Below, piece after piece: positions 1 to 8,438 of a stretch of 64,000 bases of DNA. The notes below the pieces were generated by a model. It did not search any database and was not told the DNA's origin. It saw only the letters and a list, made by a program, of their open reading frames with translations. The position numbers and the translations under genes were made by a program. The number at the start of each line of letters is the position of its first letter. Within the stretch, counting starts at the first letter, position 1. This stretch comes from Chryseobacterium aquaeductus. GTDB taxonomy: Bacteria; Bacteroidota; Bacteroidia; Flavobacteriales; Weeksellaceae. The stretch covers positions 2,976,001 to 3,040,000 of the forward strand of contig NZ_CAJIMS010000001.1 of the NCBI RefSeq assembly GCF_905175375.1, in the 5' to 3' direction.

Positions 1-99
1 ATGAAGTTTAATGATAATCATTCAATAGGATTTAGATTAAGAAAACTTAAGAAATATATAACATTGTCATTAAAATCGAAAACATTTTTAACTCAATAA
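1..99 (+). CDS. Possible 3' end of a gene entering from the left (uncertain)
   Basis: Frame 1 is open from the window edge to a TAA at 97-99 and reads 32 residues rich in Lys, Leu and Thr with no recognisable motif. The ATG at position 1 could be an internal Met of a longer gene, or the frame may be chance. The following 59 bases hold the uvrA promoter. Confidence 0.2.
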   Translation: MKFNDNHSIGFRLRKLKKYITLSLKSKTFLTQ

Positions 100-115
100 A
101 TTCCATAAAATTCCG

Positions 116-123
116 TAATTTTG
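116..123 (+). promoter_or_regulatory. uvrA promoter, -7 box
   Basis: TAATTTTG matches the Bacteroidetes sigma-A -7 consensus TAnnTTTG and lies 35 bases before the uvrA ATG. No clear TTG -33 element is visible, so the call rests on the -7 box alone. Confidence 0.5.
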
Positions 124-158
124 CAAATCGTGATTTTCATGTAAGGTCACCCCAAATT

Positions 159-2987
159 ATGAGTGAATCAAAAGAATATATAGAAGTTTACGGAGCCAGA
201 GAACACAATCTTAAAAACATTGATGTCAAAATTCCGCGTAATGAACTGGTGGTGATCACCGGACTTTCCGGAAGCGGAAAATCGTCATTGGCTTTTGATA
301 CGATTTTTGCTGAAGGACAACGTCGTTACATCGAAACTTTCTCGGCTTATGCACGTCAGTTTTTAGGTGGTTTGGAACGTCCGGATGTCGATAAAATTGA
401 AGGTTTGTCTCCGGTAATTGCCATTGAGCAAAAAACAACCAACAAAAACCCGCGTTCTACAGTTGGAACGGTGACAGAACTTTACGATTATCTTCGTCTT
501 TTGTTTGCAAGGGTTTCAGATGCCTATTCATTGTCGTCTGGAAAGAAATTGGTAAGCTACACAGAAGATCAGATTCTTGATACGATTAAAGAAAATTATA
601 AAGGTGAAAAGTTAATGTTGATGGCGCCAGTTGTTCGTTCCAGAAAAGGTCATTATCACGAACTTTTTGTTCAGATGGCTAAAAAAGGGTACGGACAGGC
701 AAGAATTGATGGTGATTTGCAGGATATTGAATATGATTTAAAACTCGACCGTTACAAAACCCACGACATCGATATCGTGATTGATCGTTGGATCATCGGT
801 GAATCTGCCTCTGAAACGAGAATGGAAAAATCACTAAGAACTGCCATGGAAATGGGTGAAGGTGTCATCGGAATTCAAAAGCTGGGAAGTACAGAAATTG
901 AATATTTCTCTAAAAATTTAATGGATGCCGAAACCGGACATTCATTGGCTTTGCCAGAACCAAATACCTTTTCGTTCAACTCTCCGAAAGGAAGCTGCCC
1001 GAACTGTAAAGGTTTGGGAACAATCAAGAAAATCAATACCGATTATTTTGTCGAAAATCCTAAATTATCAATTAATCAAGGAGGTTTATTGCCTTTGGAA
1101 GATATTAAATCGAATAAATGGATTTTAGCACAGATCAAAAATATACTTGAAATTTTCGGTTTGGGATTGACGACTCCGTTTAAAGATATTCCTGCAGAAG
1201 CGTTGGATTATATGTACAACGGCTGTCACAAAGAATTTAATAAAGACCTGAAATACGCAGGAATTACCAAAAAAATAAAGATCAGTTTTGATGGTTTGAT
1301 TCCTTTTATGGAAGAAATCATTGATGAGAAAGAGTCTTATGAAGGTGTTTTGTTAGAGAGACATTTTACAACTGAAGAAACTTGTCCAGATTGTAAAGGA
1401 ACACGTCTTCAACCGGGAAGTTTAAGCTTTAAAATCGATGGAAAAAATATTGCTGAGATCAATGGTTTAAGCTTATCAGATTTAAAAGATTGGTTGAGAG
1501 ATGTTAAAGATAAATTTTCGCCAAAAAATGCAATCATTGCTCACGAAATTTTAAAGGAAATCGAAACCAGGCTTCAATTTTTGTTGGATGTTGGTTTGGA
1601 ATATTTAAGTCTGAGCAGAAGTTCAAAAACTCTATCCGGTGGAGAATCTCAGAGAATTCGTCTCGCAACGCAAATCGGTTCTCAGTTGGTGAATGTTCTG
1701 TATATTTTGGATGAGCCAAGTATCGGATTGCACCAGAGAGATAATGAAAGACTTATCAAATCGTTAAAAAATCTTCGTGACATCGGAAATTCTGTTTTGG
1801 TGGTAGAGCACGACAAAGATATGATCATGGAAGCCGATGAGGTTTTGGATATTGGTCCGAGAGCCGGAAAATTCGGTGGAGAAATTCTTTGGCAGGGAAA
1901 ACCTGCAGATTTACTGAAAGCAGACACAATCACGGCAGATTATATCAACGGAAAAAGAAAGATTGCCATTCCCGAAGTCAGAAGAGAAGGAAACGGGAAA
2001 AGTATTGTCTTAAAAGGTGCTACAGGAAACAATCTGAAAAATGTAACCCTTGATATTCCGTTAGGAAAACTGGTGGTGGTGACAGGAATTTCAGGAAGCG
2101 GAAAATCTTCTCTGATTAACGGAACTTTGTATCCAATCCTTAACAAACATTTTTACAGAGCCGTTCAGGAACCTTTGCCTTACAAGAAAATAGAAGGTCT
2201 TGACAATATCGATAAAATCGTAGATGTTGACCAGACTCCGATTGGTAGAACGCCACGTTCGAATCCTGCAACTTACACAGGAATGTTCACCGATATCAGA
2301 AATTTATTTTCTGAATTGCCTGAAAGTAAAATCCGTGGTTACAAACCTGGAAGATTTTCTTTCAACGTAAAAGGCGGAAGATGCGAAACTTGTCAGGGAG
2401 GCGGTTTAAAAGTCATTGAAATGAACTTCTTACCTGATGTTTACGTGCATTGCGAAACCTGCAACGGAAAACGTTTCAACAGAGAAACGCTGGAAGTTCG
2501 TTACAAAGGAAAATCGATTTCCGATGTTTTGGATATGACGATTGATGAAGCGGTAGATTTCTTCCAGCCGATTCCAAAGATTTTTGCAAGAGTGAAAACT
2601 TTGCAGGATGTCGGTTTGGGTTATATCACAATGGGACAACAATCGACCACTCTTTCCGGTGGTGAAGCGCAACGTATCAAACTGGCAACAGAACTCGCAA
2701 AAAGACAAACCGGAAATACGTTATATATTCTTGACGAACCAACAACCGGACTTCATTTTGAAGACGTAAAAATTCTGATGGATGCCATTAATAAACTCGT
2801 AGAATTAGGAAACTCTTTCATCATCATCGAACATAATATGGATGTGATTAAATTGGCAGATCATATTATTGACGTTGGTCCAGAAGGTGGAAAATACGGC
2901 GGTGAGATTATTGCCAAGGGAACTCCGGAAGAGATTATTAAGTCGAAGAAGAGTTTGACAGGGAAGTATTTGAAGAAGGAGATGTAA
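159..2987 (+). CDS. uvrA: Excinuclease ABC subunit A (UvrA)
   Basis: UvrA is the DNA-damage sensor of nucleotide excision repair; as a dimer it loads UvrB at distorted DNA in the cytoplasm. The 942-residue product has the full family layout. The first Walker A is GLSGSGKSS (residues 35-43). A zinc module with CPNCKG and CPDCKG pairs follows, then signature [12 protein letters not shown], second Walker [10 protein letters not shown], zinc finger CETCQG/CETCNG, and signature [12 protein letters not shown] with a LDEPTTGLH Walker B. Length is normal and no key residue is missing. The gene has its own promoter and terminator and appears monocistronic. Whether it belongs to a damage regulon cannot be read here. 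Confidence 0.98.
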   Translation: MSESKEYIEVYGAREHNLKNIDVKIPRNELVVITGLSGSGKSSLAFDTIFAEGQRRYIETFSAYARQFLGGLERPDVDKIEGLSPVIAIEQKTTNKNPRSTVGTVTELYDYLRLLFARVSDAYSLSSGKKLVSYTEDQILDTIKENYKGEKLMLMAPVVRSRKGHYHELFVQMAKKGYGQARIDGDLQDIEYDLKLDRYKTHDIDIVIDRWIIGESASETRMEKSLRTAMEMGEGVIGIQKLGSTEIEYFSKNLMDAETGHSLALPEPNTFSFNSPKGSCPNCKGLGTIKKINTDYFVENPKLSINQGGLLPLEDIKSNKWILAQIKNILEIFGLGLTTPFKDIPAEALDYMYNGCHKEFNKDLKYAGITKKIKISFDGLIPFMEEIIDEKESYEGVLLERHFTTEETCPDCKGTRLQPGSLSFKIDGKNIAEINGLSLSDLKDWLRDVKDKFSPKNAIIAHEILKEIETRLQFLLDVGLEYLSLSRSSKTLSGGESQRIRLATQIGSQLVNVLYILDEPSIGLHQRDNERLIKSLKNLRDIGNSVLVVEHDKDMIMEADEVLDIGPRAGKFGGEILWQGKPADLLKADTITADYINGKRKIAIPEVRREGNGKSIVLKGATGNNLKNVTLDIPLGKLVVVTGISGSGKSSLINGTLYPILNKHFYRAVQEPLPYKKIEGLDNIDKIVDVDQTPIGRTPRSNPATYTGMFTDIRNLFSELPESKIRGYKPGRFSFNVKGGRCETCQGGGLKVIEMNFLPDVYVHCETCNGKRFNRETLEVRYKGKSISDVLDMTIDEAVDFFQPIPKIFARVKTLQDVGLGYITMGQQSTTLSGGEAQRIKLATELAKRQTGNTLYILDEPTTGLHFEDVKILMDAINKLVELGNSFIIIEHNMDVIKLADHIIDVGPEGGKYGGEIIAKGTPEEIIKSKKSLTGKYLKKEM

Positions 2988-3008
2988 AATATTAGTCACA
3001 TAATGAGG

Positions 3009-3033
3009 AAAACCACAATTTAGTTGTGGTTTT
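3009..3033 (+). terminator. Rho-independent terminator of uvrA
   Basis: A ten-base-pair stem (3009-3018 with 3024-3033) closes a five-base loop TTTAG and runs into seven Ts. It separates uvrA from the ATPase-HNH cassette. Confidence 0.85.
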
Positions 3034-3039
3034 TTTATT

Positions 3040-3047
3040 TACTTTTG
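3040..3047 (+). promoter_or_regulatory. Possible -7 box of the ATPase-HNH cassette
   Basis: TACTTTTG fits TAnnTTTG and sits 16 bases before the ATG of the ATPase gene, right after the uvrA terminator. No well-spaced TTG is seen upstream. It implies a leader of only about ten bases and independent transcription of the cassette. Confidence 0.4.
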
Positions 3048-3063
3048 GGAAAAACGAATAAAC

Positions 3064-4806
3064 ATGAGGTTAGCTGCTATTTATATAAAACGACATTTTC
3101 TTTTTTCAGAACCGCAAACAATTAATTTGGGTGGCAAATATTTCTACACCATTACTCCAAGAGAGGGAAAGGAAAACAAATATGACATTACCCGTATAGA
3201 AAACCCACAGTTTATAGAAAATTTTTGGGGCAAAAAAATTTCTTTGGTTTCAGCTATTGTTGGGGAAAATGGAACGGGGAAGACTAGTTTTTTGAAAAGT
3301 ATTTGTTTATCTAAAACAAATATTAATGATATTGTTCTCGTTTTTGAAAACAAAAATAATAGTTATGAAATATATGATAAAGGCTTTTTAGATAATTCAA
3401 TATTTAGTATTGATTATTTTACACAAACATTAGATAGCGACTTAAGTCATTTTTCTATAAATTCATTTTTGAATTTTAATACAGATTTTGTTGGATTAAG
3501 TGAATTTAATTTGAATAATTTTAAAAACTTAGTTTTATTAATTCAAAAACAAAACAATGAGAAATTATTGAAATCTTATCTCAGGGAAAATTTCAATTTA
3601 TTTGATGCAGTCAAAATCAAGTTGAAAAACAATTTAAAAACTGAAACTTATTGGGGTGATAAAACCAAAAGACAAGAATCAACAAATGATTTAATCAGAT
3701 TAATAATTGATAAGTTTGGTGCAAAAAATGATGATGTACCTACGATTTTTACCAGCGAAAATTTTATTAAAAATTTAGAATTAAAGCTTTTATTAGCTGT
3801 AATAAATATTAATTTCGATAGATATAATAATGAATTAGAATATAATATCAATGAATATAATGATAAAGAATCTTTTGATAATTTTTTAGATAAAATAAAA
3901 GAAGATTATATAGCTAATAAACTTATTGAAGATAATAATGGAGATATTGATAATCAAAAAATAAACAATATTAAAGAGTTTTATAATTTTATAAAAACTA
4001 GTGATTATAAAGAAGATAAAGGTAATAGAATATTAAACTTAAAGGAAATAAAATTATTTATTGATAAATATGAAAATATAAAACCTGCTCTTGACTTATT
4101 TGATTTTTCACCTGTAAAAATTGATGAAAATAATTCTAATTACTCTCACATAAGCTATTCTACTGGAGAAAAAAACATATTATATTTTCTTAGTCTAATC
4201 AATAAAAACTTAAAATGGTTTAAAAAAAATATTATCCTCCTTTTAGACGAAGCAGATTTAGGCTTTCATCCTCAATGGAAAAAGAAATATATCAAAATTC
4301 TAACTGATTTCTTGCCCAAAATATTTGAAGAGATTCCAGGTTTTGAAGGTGTGCAAATCATCTTCACTACGCACGATCCTTTAACATTATCAGATATTCC
4401 CAACAGCAATGTTGTTTATTTAAAAAAAGAAGGAGAAAAGACAAAAGTTCTTAACCAAAATGAAAAACCTAGAAAATCTTTCGGAGCTAACATTACCGAT
4501 TTATTAGCGGATAGTTTTTTTATTAATGATGGCTTAATTGGAGATTTTGCGAAAGGAAAGATTGAGGAAACGATAAAATGGATAAATCTTGAAAGACATA
4601 AAAAGCACAGTATTTATCAACAATCTTACGAAATTGACGAAAAAGAATATATAAAACATAAAAAAATCATTGAACTTATTGATGAAAATGTAGTAAGAAT
4701 GAAACTTGCAGAAATGCTGGATGAACTAAAGCCTGAAAAAAATTTCCAAAAAGAATTGGCTGAAAAAGAAATAAAATATTTAAGAAATAAATTTAATTTG
4801 AAATGA
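3064..4806 (+). CDS. AAA family ATPase of a Septu-like (PtuA-like) defence pair
   Basis: This 580-residue protein is an SMC/ABC-type AAA ATPase. Walker A is GENGTGKT (67-74) close to the N terminus. After a long, Lys/Asn-rich insert of about 280 residues come a signature-like YSTGEKN (365-371), Walker B IILLLDEAD (390-398), a D-loop region FHPQW and a switch His in FTTHDP (His437). This arrangement is typical of PtuA of Septu and of ATPases in retron-linked PtuAB modules. The stop overlaps the start of the HNH gene by four bases (ATGA), so the two are translationally coupled. Codons are strikingly AT-rich compared with uvrA, suggesting acquisition by transfer. It could instead belong to an unnamed ATPase-nuclease family. 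Confidence 0.8.
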   Translation: MRLAAIYIKRHFLFSEPQTINLGGKYFYTITPREGKENKYDITRIENPQFIENFWGKKISLVSAIVGENGTGKTSFLKSICLSKTNINDIVLVFENKNNSYEIYDKGFLDNSIFSIDYFTQTLDSDLSHFSINSFLNFNTDFVGLSEFNLNNFKNLVLLIQKQNNEKLLKSYLRENFNLFDAVKIKLKNNLKTETYWGDKTKRQESTNDLIRLIIDKFGAKNDDVPTIFTSENFIKNLELKLLLAVININFDRYNNELEYNINEYNDKESFDNFLDKIKEDYIANKLIEDNNGDIDNQKINNIKEFYNFIKTSDYKEDKGNRILNLKEIKLFIDKYENIKPALDLFDFSPVKIDENNSNYSHISYSTGEKNILYFLSLINKNLKWFKKNIILLLDEADLGFHPQWKKKYIKILTDFLPKIFEEIPGFEGVQIIFTTHDPLTLSDIPNSNVVYLKKEGEKTKVLNQNEKPRKSFGANITDLLADSFFINDGLIGDFAKGKIEETIKWINLERHKKHSIYQQSYEIDEKEYIKHKKIIELIDENVVRMKLAEMLDELKPEKNFQKELAEKEIKYLRNKFNLK

Positions 4807-5702
4807 TAAGACTGAAAGAAATTTCAAGTGAAACTTTAGAATGGTATTATTTAGAAATGAAGGATAAAATTGATTGCTCATGTTTATCTGAATGTTCTAA
4901 AAAATTTTTAACAGAAGATATTATCAAACAAATATTAACTAAAGAACCATTAGTTTTACTTGGTATTCATAATGTTGCTCCCTGTGAATTAAAGAATAAA
5001 AATATTATAGAGAAAGTTTTTGATTATGATAAATTTATTTCTAAATCTCAATCAACATCTTATGAAATTTCCAAAAAAATAGGAATTAATACTTGTACTT
5101 ATTGCAATAGAAATTACACACTTACAATTGTAGAGATAGATAAAAAAACAGGTAAAGAAAATAATTCCACAAGAATATCAAGACCGCAGTTTGATCATTA
5201 TTTTTCACAAAAAGATTATCCACTTTTGGCTTTATCAATTTATAATCTAATACCAAGTTGCAATATTTGTAATAGTTCAATTAAAGGTTCAAAGGAATTA
5301 AGCTTAAAAAATCACTTACATCCTTACATTGAAGTAGGGGACAATACAAATGAGAATTTTAAATTTTCTTATGATTTTGATGAAACTCTTTCTAAATTTA
5401 GTGTAAAAATTAATTGTGAAGAAAAATCTAAAATCAAAGAGACATTAGACTTTTTCAAAATTAAGGAAGTTTACAATGCGCATTCAAATTTTGAACTAAA
5501 AGACCTTTATGATTTACGCTACAAATATTCTCAAAACTATTTAGACATTCTGTGCAACAAAACTTTTGAAGGTTTAAATTTATCTCAAGAAGAAGCATAC
5601 AGAATGGTTTTCGGTATAGAAGTTAACAAAGATGATTATCATAAAAGACCTTTTTCAAAATTTAAACATGATATTATTGAGGAACTTAAAAAAAGCTTTT
5701 GA
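4803..5702 (+). CDS. HNH endonuclease of a Septu-like (PtuB-like) defence pair
   Basis: This 299-residue protein carries an HNH nuclease core. C98xxC101N, then D131-H132, then N148 and C153xxC156N157 give two Cys pairs for a structural zinc and the DH dyad expected to activate water. His171 and His173 (HLHP) follow. In Septu-type systems the partner ATPase senses invasion and the HNH protein cuts nucleic acid; that role is inferred here. The start overlaps the ATPase stop by four bases. The C-terminal 120 residues match no motif I know. Base composition is as AT-rich as in the ATPase gene. No reverse transcriptase or retron RNA is seen nearby. Confidence 0.8.
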   Translation: MIRLKEISSETLEWYYLEMKDKIDCSCLSECSKKFLTEDIIKQILTKEPLVLLGIHNVAPCELKNKNIIEKVFDYDKFISKSQSTSYEISKKIGINTCTYCNRNYTLTIVEIDKKTGKENNSTRISRPQFDHYFSQKDYPLLALSIYNLIPSCNICNSSIKGSKELSLKNHLHPYIEVGDNTNENFKFSYDFDETLSKFSVKINCEEKSKIKETLDFFKIKEVYNAHSNFELKDLYDLRYKYSQNYLDILCNKTFEGLNLSQEEAYRMVFGIEVNKDDYHKRPFSKFKHDIIEELKKSF

Positions 5703-5720
5703 ACAGAATTGATAATCTCC

Positions 5721-5802
5721 CAATGTTAACAATTCAATTATCTTTAAAATTTAATTAACTGAATATCAGAATTTTGCAACCCAATGTTAACTCAATGTTA
5801 AC
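5721..5802 (+). repeat. Three direct copies of CAATGTTAAC downstream of the HNH gene
   Basis: Exact copies lie at 5721-5730, 5782-5791 and 5793-5802; the last two are spaced by one base. They fill the gap between the ATPase-HNH cassette and the next promoter. No matching copy is seen on the left side of the cassette, so they are not shown to be insertion-site duplications. Confidence 0.6.
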
Positions 5803-5833
5803 TCAACGTGAAATTAATATGAATATTTTTTTA

Positions 5834-5841
5834 TATATTTG
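5834..5841 (+). promoter_or_regulatory. Probable -7 box of the secreted-protein gene
   Basis: TATATTTG fits TAnnTTTG and lies 47 bases before the ATG at 5889. No clear TTG -33 is visible. Confidence 0.4.
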
Positions 5842-5888
5842 ATTAGAATTTAAAACAAGTTTAATAAATAATTTAAAATCAGATCAAT

Positions 5889-6296
5889 ATGAAAAATAAA
5901 ATCCAAATATTTGTTGCTTCTCTTTTCGCATTAGGATTAACTGCAATTGCAGGTAACATAAAAGCTCAGACAACTTCAAATAATAATATGATTGAAGAAG
6001 TTCAATTGAATAAAAATGATGCTTTTAATGAAATCAGAAGTTTATTGATGGATCAGTTTGATTTTACAAATTCTGACTATAAAGAAGGAATTGTAAACTC
6101 AGAGGTGAAGTTTGAAATTGCTGAAAACGGAAAAATTGTTAATGTAAGATCAAAAGGTGACTGCAAAAATGTAAGTAAAGAGATTGAAAATGTTTTGAGT
6201 CATCTTCAGTATAAATTAGATGCCAGTAAACTAAATGAAAACATGATTGCATCGTCTTTCGTGATGCCAGTAAGAGTTGATATCAGCCATAGATAA
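5889..6296 (+). CDS. Secreted protein with a TonB C-terminal-like fold, function unknown
   Basis: The 135-residue product starts with a signal peptide (about residues 1-26, ending AGNIKAQ). The mature part is a short Asn-rich linker followed by a roughly 80-residue alternating strand/helix segment (VKFEIAENGKIVNVRSKGDC onward). That segment resembles the C-terminal domain of TonB-family energy transducers found in many small secreted Bacteroidetes proteins. There is no membrane anchor, so it cannot work as an energy transducer by itself. It is monocistronic between a promoter and a terminator. The function is not known, and the fold assignment is by pattern only. Confidence 0.7.
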   Translation: MKNKIQIFVASLFALGLTAIAGNIKAQTTSNNNMIEEVQLNKNDAFNEIRSLLMDQFDFTNSDYKEGIVNSEVKFEIAENGKIVNVRSKGDCKNVSKEIENVLSHLQYKLDASKLNENMIASSFVMPVRVDISHR

Positions 6297-6334
6297 TGAG
6301 AAATCATTGATAAAACAAACTATATCCAATTTCC

Positions 6335-6360
6335 AAAAACTGCTTGAAAGAGCAGTTTTT
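6335..6360 (+). terminator. Terminator of the secreted-protein gene
   Basis: A ten-base-pair stem (6335-6344 with 6351-6360, AAAAACTGCT and its complement) with a six-base loop ends in a run of Ts. Confidence 0.85.
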
Positions 6361-6378
6361 TTATTTCCGATTATTGTA

Positions 6379-6386
6379 TACATTTG
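6379..6386 (+). promoter_or_regulatory. Probable -7 box of the YetF-family gene
   Basis: TACATTTG fits TAnnTTTG and sits 19 bases before the GTG start at 6406, the same distance as in other genes of this window. Confidence 0.5.
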
Positions 6387-6405
6387 ATCTTAAATTTTTC
6401 AGATC

Positions 6406-6918
6406 GTGAATCCTATTCTTGATGTAGTTATTCGTTCTCTATGCGTTTATCTTTTTATGATCGTTGCCATTCGTCTATTTGGGAAAAATCAACTTTCACA
6501 ATTGAATGCCGGAGATGTTGTGTTGCTGCTTTTAATTTCAAATGCGGTACAGAATGCCATGGTAGGCGAAAATACTTCTTTGGAAGGTGGAATTGTGGCT
6601 GCACTGGTTTTATTTGCTGCAAATTTTACTTTAAAAAGACTGATGTTTTCCAACAAATCTTTTGCAAGTTTCATGGAAGCTGATCCTGTGATTTTGGTTA
6701 AAGATGGAATTGTAGATCATGTTGCTTTGCGAAAGGTAAAAATTACGTTTGACGAACTCAACGAATCCGTGAGAGAACATGGTATTGAAACCCTTGAAAA
6801 CGTAAAACTTTCAATTTTGGAAGTCGATGGCAACATCAGTGTGATTTCTGAAGATCAGAAAGATAAACAAACGCATTATTCCCGAATAAAAAGAAAAAAT
6901 AAAAGAAAATATCATTAA
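6406..6918 (+). CDS. DUF421 (YetF-type) membrane protein
   Basis: The protein is 170 residues. Three hydrophobic helices (about residues 5-80, including a VVLLLLISNAVQNAMVG stretch) are followed by a small cytoplasmic or exposed beta domain with VILVKDGIVDH and FDELNESVREHGIETLENVKLSILEVDG. This is the layout and wording of the YetF/DUF421 family, which is widespread and biochemically uncharacterised. The start is GTG, supported by a -7 box 19 bases upstream. The basic tail ends in RIKRKNKRKYH. It is followed after three bases by the acetyltransferase gene, so the two form an operon. Confidence 0.85.
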   Translation: MNPILDVVIRSLCVYLFMIVAIRLFGKNQLSQLNAGDVVLLLLISNAVQNAMVGENTSLEGGIVAALVLFAANFTLKRLMFSNKSFASFMEADPVILVKDGIVDHVALRKVKITFDELNESVREHGIETLENVKLSILEVDGNISVISEDQKDKQTHYSRIKRKNKRKYH

Positions 6919-6921
6919 AAA

Positions 6922-7416
6922 ATGAACTACGAAATAAGAGAAATGCTTCCAAAGGACGAAACCCGTGTAATGGAAATTTTTCAACAAGGCATCGATAGCG
7001 GAATTGCCACTTTTGATACAGAACTTCCCAACGTTGAGGTGTGGAATACCAGTTTTATCAACGATTGCCGTTGGGTTTTGGAAAATGAAAACAGTGAAGT
7101 GATCGGCTGGTGTGCATTGAAGCCTGTAAGTAAACGAGAATGCTTTAAAGGTGTGGCAGAAGTTAGTATTTATTTTGATCGAAATTCTACAGGGAAAGGT
7201 TTGGGTACACTTTTGTTGAGAAAACTCATTGTCGATAGCGAAAACCACGGATTCTGGACCTTGCAATCCAATATTTTTCCGGAAAATGAAGCTTCAATAA
7301 AATTTCATCTGAAAAATGGTTTTCGAACTGTTGGAACTCGCGAAAAAGTTGGGAAGCTTCACGGCGAATGGAAAGATCTTGTGATGCTTGAGAGAAGAAG
7401 CGAAAATATATTTTAA
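6922..7416 (+). CDS. GNAT acetyltransferase, phosphinothricin acetyltransferase-like
   Basis: The protein is 164 residues with a GNAT fold. The acetyl-CoA loop is in STGKGLGTLLL (about 93-103) and the C-terminal part carries FPENEASIKFHLKNGFRTVG and GEWKDLVMLERR. These last motifs are shared with the Pat/Bar and MddA group, which acetylate phosphinothricin, methionine sulfoximine or sulfone. The true substrate cannot be told from sequence. It lies three bases after the DUF421 gene and should share its promoter. The ATG is preceded by an A-rich stretch, as is usual in this phylum. Confidence 0.85.
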   Translation: MNYEIREMLPKDETRVMEIFQQGIDSGIATFDTELPNVEVWNTSFINDCRWVLENENSEVIGWCALKPVSKRECFKGVAEVSIYFDRNSTGKGLGTLLLRKLIVDSENHGFWTLQSNIFPENEASIKFHLKNGFRTVGTREKVGKLHGEWKDLVMLERRSENIF

Positions 7417-7454
7417 TTCAATTTATATTTTTTTGAAGTTTTTATAAATGTCTT

Positions 7455-7470
7455 TGGCATTTTGATTGTA
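7455..7470 (+). promoter_or_regulatory. Sigma-54-like promoter of the first micro-lipoprotein
   Basis: TGGCAT (7455-7460), five bases, then TTGTA (7466-7470) matches the RpoN -24/-12 pattern TGGCAc-N5-TTGcA with GT for GC at -12. The expected start site is about 20 bases before the ATG at 7503. The same pattern with the same spacing precedes the paralogous gene at 7756. Confidence 0.55.
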
Positions 7471-7502
7471 TCAATCAGGTTATCAATCAAAAATAAAGCA
7501 TT

Positions 7503-7655
7503 ATGAAACTCATTAAAAATATTATTGCGACCTTAGTTACTGCAGGATTTTTATATTCTTGTGTTCCGCATCCAAGTCAGAGACCAAAACCTCCCGGTCA
7601 TGACAAAAAAGTAGAAGAATTAAAAGAAGCACATCCTAAAAACAGAGTGAGATAA
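7503..7655 (+). CDS. Micro-lipoprotein, 50 residues
   Basis: This short gene encodes a lipoprotein signal with lipobox LYSC (Cys20) and a mature part of only 31 residues: a Pro-rich segment RPKPPGH followed by a charged tail. The segment after the Cys (SCVPHPSQRPKPPGH) is clearly related to that of the next gene (SCVAPPHPGRRPVPPGH), so the two are paralogues. A sigma-54-like promoter lies 33 bases upstream of the ATG. The function is unknown; a lipid-anchored envelope peptide is the safest description. Confidence 0.75.
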   Translation: MKLIKNIIATLVTAGFLYSCVPHPSQRPKPPGHDKKVEELKEAHPKNRVR

Positions 7656-7710
7656 TTTTTATTAGTTATTATTTTTAATTAAGATCCTTGTTTATAATTC
7701 AATAGTATTT

Positions 7711-7726
7711 TGGCATTGCGATTGTA
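7711..7726 (+). promoter_or_regulatory. Sigma-54-like promoter of the second micro-lipoprotein
   Basis: TGGCAT (7711-7716), five bases, TTGTA (7722-7726): the same boxes and spacing as upstream of the gene at 7503. The expected start site near 7738 lies downstream of the TTG codon at 7732 and 18 bases before the ATG at 7756, which decides the start codon. Confidence 0.55.
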
Positions 7727-7755
7727 AATCATTGTTGAGAAATAAATGTAAACTT

Positions 7756-7929
7756 ATGAAAGGATTAAAAAAAATTTTAGGAATGGTAGCAATTATTGCT
7801 TTTCTCGCTTCTTGCGTTGCACCGCCACATCCGGGAAGAAGACCAGTGCCACCGGGACATGGTAAACATATGCATAAAGCGAAAAAACATCATCCGCACA
7901 ATCACGGTCATCACCGCGGAAGACATTAA
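7756..7929 (+). CDS. His-rich micro-lipoprotein, 57 residues
   Basis: The frame could begin at a TTG at 7732. The ATG at 7756 is preferred because it gives a compact lipoprotein signal (lipobox FLASC, Cys20) and follows the predicted transcription start. The mature part starts CVAPPHPGRRPVPPGH, like the neighbouring paralogue. It then becomes a Lys/His tail with 11 His in 38 residues, which could bind metal ions; that is inference. Each paralogue has its own promoter and a shared terminator follows. Confidence 0.75.
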   Translation: MKGLKKILGMVAIIAFLASCVAPPHPGRRPVPPGHGKHMHKAKKHHPHNHGHHRGRH

Positions 7930-7939
7930 ACATACAAAG

Positions 7940-7957
7940 TCCCCAGTAATTTGGGGA
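7940..7957. terminator. Terminator between convergent genes
   Basis: TCCCCA (7940-7945) pairs with TGGGGA (7952-7957) around loop GTAATT and runs into nine Ts on the plus strand. It ends the micro-lipoprotein transcript; the minus-strand gene ending at 7976 may also use it. Confidence 0.8.
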
Positions 7958-7975
7958 TTTTTTTTAGTTTTAAAT

Positions 7976-8290
7976 TTAAAATCTTGTTTTCTTAGGATTC
8001 AGAAATGTATTGAAAATCATAATTTCTTGTCCGAATTTTTTCTCTATAATATCACTGATGTTGACCATCTCGCTTTCCATAAACTCATCTCGTTTTTCAT
8101 CATTATCAAAAATGAGAAGAAGATTATAGTTTTTTCCATCTTCAATAAACTCGCTATGTACTTCTGAGAGAATATATTTATCAACATCCATCAGATTTTC
8201 AGTCATCAGAATCAACGTCTCATCAACGTAATTTTCCCATTCTTCGATATTGTTTTTAGTACAATGAAAAGTGATGCTCAGCACGCTCAT
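7976..8290 (-). CDS. DUF4286 family protein
   Basis: The 104-residue cytoplasmic protein (MSVLSITFHCTKNNIEEWENYV at its start, FGQEIMIFNTFLNP near its end) has the length and ferredoxin-like alternation of the DUF4286 family, found almost only in Bacteroidetes. No catalytic motif is known for the family. It is transcribed divergently from gyrA and convergently with the micro-lipoprotein genes. No TAnnTTTG box is seen upstream. Confidence 0.75.
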   Translation of the reverse strand: MSVLSITFHCTKNNIEEWENYVDETLILMTENLMDVDKYILSEVHSEFIEDGKNYNLLLIFDNDEKRDEFMESEMVNISDIIEKKFGQEIMIFNTFLNPKKTRF

Positions 8291-8438
8291 ATTTTAAGAA
8301 TTTTTAAGATTATTTGGATAAATAGTTCGGCAAAAATCGGTAAAAATTTCGTAAATTAGCCCGTTATTAATTATTCAAAATAAATAGTTTTCAGGTTGTT
8401 TTTCAAACATCTGATTATCATTACAATAAAAGTTATAT

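Noticed and set aside
3064..5702. Retron or restriction-modification interpretation of the ATPase-HNH pair
   Set aside because: No reverse transcriptase, no structured msr-msd RNA and no methyltransferase gene are present next to the pair.
7732..7755. TTG start eight codons upstream of the His-rich micro-lipoprotein
   Set aside because: It lies before the transcription start expected from the sigma-54-like promoter and would spoil the compact lipoprotein signal.
7796..8167. 123-codon plus-strand frame across the micro-lipoprotein end and the DUF4286 gene
   Set aside because: It crosses a clear terminator and is antisense to a recognisable gene.
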